64,000 nucleotides of DNA from KK5 sp034043675 (lineage in GTDB: Bacteria; Pseudomonadota; Gammaproteobacteria; Burkholderiales; Burkholderiaceae_C): the NCBI RefSeq assembly GCF_034043675.1, contig NZ_JAXCLA010000008.1, positions 248,001 to 312,000 of the forward strand. The letters are read 5' to 3'. The notes below the pieces were generated by a model, which made no database searches, was not told the origin of the DNA, and saw only the letters and a program-made list of their open reading frames with translations. This document shows, one piece after another, positions 62,719-64,000 of the stretch; the stretch's first letter is position 1; the number at the start of each line of letters is the position of its first letter. A program made the position numbers and the translations under genes.

Positions 62719-64000
62719 ATGACGACCTCTGCCACGCGCAGGTGGTCGGCGTTCGCGGTGCTGCTGGTGGGGGCGTTCCTGCCCCCGCTGGACTTCTTCA
62801 TCGTGAATGTCGCCCTTCCTTCAATCCAGAGCACGCTGCACGCGAGCGCTGCAGAACTGCAACTCGTGATCTCCGGATATGCCGCCGCCTATGCAGTGTT
62901 CCTAATCACCGGCGGACGGCTAGGTGATCTTTTTGGCCGACGCAGAGTTTTCCTGATCGGTATTGCCGGATTCGGACTGACTTCGGTGATGTGCGGGCTT
63001 GCGACGTCGCCCGCCATGCTGATCATCGCGCGCGGGCTCCAAGGCCTCAGCGCCGCCGCCATGGCGCCACAGGGACTGGCGTCCATTCACGCCCTGTTCC
63101 CGGAGCAGGAGCGTTCGCGCGCTCTCGGGCTCTACGGCGCGGCGGTCGGACTGGCGGCCGTGACGGCGCAGGCGCTGGGCGGCGGGTTGATCTCGGCAGA
63201 CTTCCTTCACCTGGAGTGGCGAATCATCTTTCTCATCAATCTGCCGGTGGTCTTCGCCGTCTTGGTCTTCGGGGTGCCCCTGCTGCCAGACGCCCGCGGT
63301 GACAGTCCGGCGCCCGTGGACCGGATCGGCGTCCTGCTCTGCGCCCTGACGCTGGGACTGCTGATCGTACCCTTGGTGGAGGGGCGGGAGAGAGGCTGGC
63401 CCTGGTGGGCGTGCGCCATGCTTTTGGCGTGTCCGCTCTCGGGTCTCGGGTTCTGGCGGTACGAGAGGACCTACGCCACCCGTGGCGGCGTGCCCCTTAT
63501 CAGCGTGGACCTGGTCCAGCGGCCCGGGCTTATGAGCGGACTCACGGGCGTACTCTTCTTCTACGTCGTCTCCGCCTTCTTCCTCGTCTTCTCCGTCTAT
63601 CTTCAATCGGCACTTGGCTTGGGTCCCTTGGAGACCGGGCTGGTCTTCCTGCCGTTCGGCGTTGGCGCCTTCATCGGGCCATTGACGACACCTTTGGCCA
63701 TCCGTCTCTTCGGCAGTCGGGTACCCGCCGTTGGGATGATGCTGGAAGTCGCGGGCTGTGTGCTGCTCGCCAGGCTTGTGGCAGCCTCGCCCGGCCAGAT
63801 GCCGGCGCAGGTGCCGCTGATCATCGCCGTGGGATTGCTGGGGTTCGGTCAGGGATGGGCGTTGCCAACGCTAGTGCGCTCAATCATCAATCGCGCGCCG
63901 GCCGCAGGCTCGGGGATGATTGCCGGCATCACGAACTCGGCGCTGCAGATCAGCGCCGCACTCGGTGTCGCCGTCATTGGCGGCGTCTTCTTCAGTGTCG
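62719..64000 (+). CDS. DHA2-type MFS efflux pump, 3' end cut by the window
   Basis: The gene starts at ATG 62719 and stays open to the window end, giving at least 427 residues. The plan is 14-helix drug:H+ antiporter (EmrB/QacA): LPPLDFFIVNVALPSIQ, ITGGRLGDLFGRRRVFLIG, GLQGLSAAAMAPQGLA and the late NSALQISAALG. A decayed copy of its C-terminus lies at 33260-33626. Together with the TetR regulator and SnoaL-like protein it makes an inducible export module. The start has only a weak ribosome site. Confidence 0.9.
   Translation, partial: MTTSATRRWSAFAVLLVGAFLPPLDFFIVNVALPSIQSTLHASAAELQLVISGYAAAYAVFLITGGRLGDLFGRRRVFLIGIAGFGLTSVMCGLATSPAMLIIARGLQGLSAAAMAPQGLASIHALFPEQERSRALGLYGAAVGLAAVTAQALGGGLISADFLHLEWRIIFLINLPVVFAVLVFGVPLLPDARGDSPAPVDRIGVLLCALTLGLLIVPLVEGRERGWPWWACAMLLACPLSGLGFWRYERTYATRGGVPLISVDLVQRPGLMSGLTGVLFFYVVSAFFLVFSVYLQSALGLGPLETGLVFLPFGVGAFIGPLTTPLAIRLFGSRVPAVGMMLEVAGCVLLARLVAASPGQMPAQVPLIIAVGLLGFGQGWALPTLVRSIINRAPAAGSGMIAGITNSALQISAALGVAVIGGVFFSV

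Noticed and set aside
1..64000. Search for CRISPR arrays, tRNA or rRNA genes and insertion sequences
   Set aside because: No regularly spaced repeats, no tRNA-like cloverleaf and no transposase motif was seen; this was by eye and short tRNA genes could be missed.

Overview
The window is 64 kb of GC-rich bacterial chromosome. A PEP-CTERM protein, caa3-type oxidase genes, Ku/LigD end joining and many DHA/MFS transporters fit a metabolically versatile proteobacterium, most likely a betaproteobacterium of the Burkholderiales. That placement is inferred from gene content only; there is no rRNA or tRNA in the window to settle it.

Region by region: (1) 1-2.9 kb: the 3' end of a YetF/DUF421 membrane protein and a diguanylate cyclase. 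(2) 3.4-8.9 kb: a respiratory block with two small cytochromes c, a subunit II with its own heme c domain, a subunit I/III fusion, a small membrane protein and an MgtC/SapB protein. (3) 9.1-11.6 kb: an Hpt protein, an acidic protein, a DUF3606 protein and exonuclease III. (4) 11.8-15.6 kb: a periplasmic PaoABC-type molybdenum aldehyde oxidoreductase. (5) 15.7-29.3 kb: a stress and DNA-repair region with a GAF histidine kinase, phosphohistidine phosphatase, small membrane or hydrophilic proteins, two different Ku proteins, LigD, a second DUF3606 protein, a MerR-TPR regulator fused to the second ku by an overlapping stop/start, a PEP-CTERM protein and a 24-residue membrane peptide. (6) 29.5-33.6 kb: an unrecognised large FAD/NAD-binding protein paired with a PhyH-type dioxygenase, followed by a decayed transporter tail. 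(7) 33.9-36.5 kb: a MarR-headed operon (cysteine-less isochorismatase-like protein, frameshifted membrane gene, MFS exporter) with a 32-bp near-perfect palindrome in front of it. (8) 36.7-44.3 kb: a pentose-phosphate/glycolytic cluster whose rpe and gnd are wrecked while zwf, tal, pgi and tkt are intact. (9) 44.7-48.5 kb: a TIR-NB-ARC-WD40 protein of the STAND immunity type. (10) 48.9-61.2 kb: a two-armed uptake and peptide/amino-acid catabolic cluster around two XRE-cupin regulators. (11) 61.3-64 kb: TetR, SnoaL-like protein and a DHA2 efflux pump cut by the window end.

The most coherent unexplained system is the 48.9-61.2 kb cluster. A TonB receptor and an MFS carrier flank two SxxK serine hydrolases, an M19 dipeptidase, an amidohydrolase, a FAD-dependent amino-acid oxidase-like enzyme and a RidA-type imine deaminase. 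These read as a route that imports a peptide-like or D-amino-acid-containing compound, hydrolyses it, oxidises the amine and clears the imine. Related palindromes built on TTGGAAA sit in front of both transcription units. Other candidates for new biology are the FAD-protein/PhyH pair, the TIR-STAND gene and the Ku/MerR-TPR coupling.
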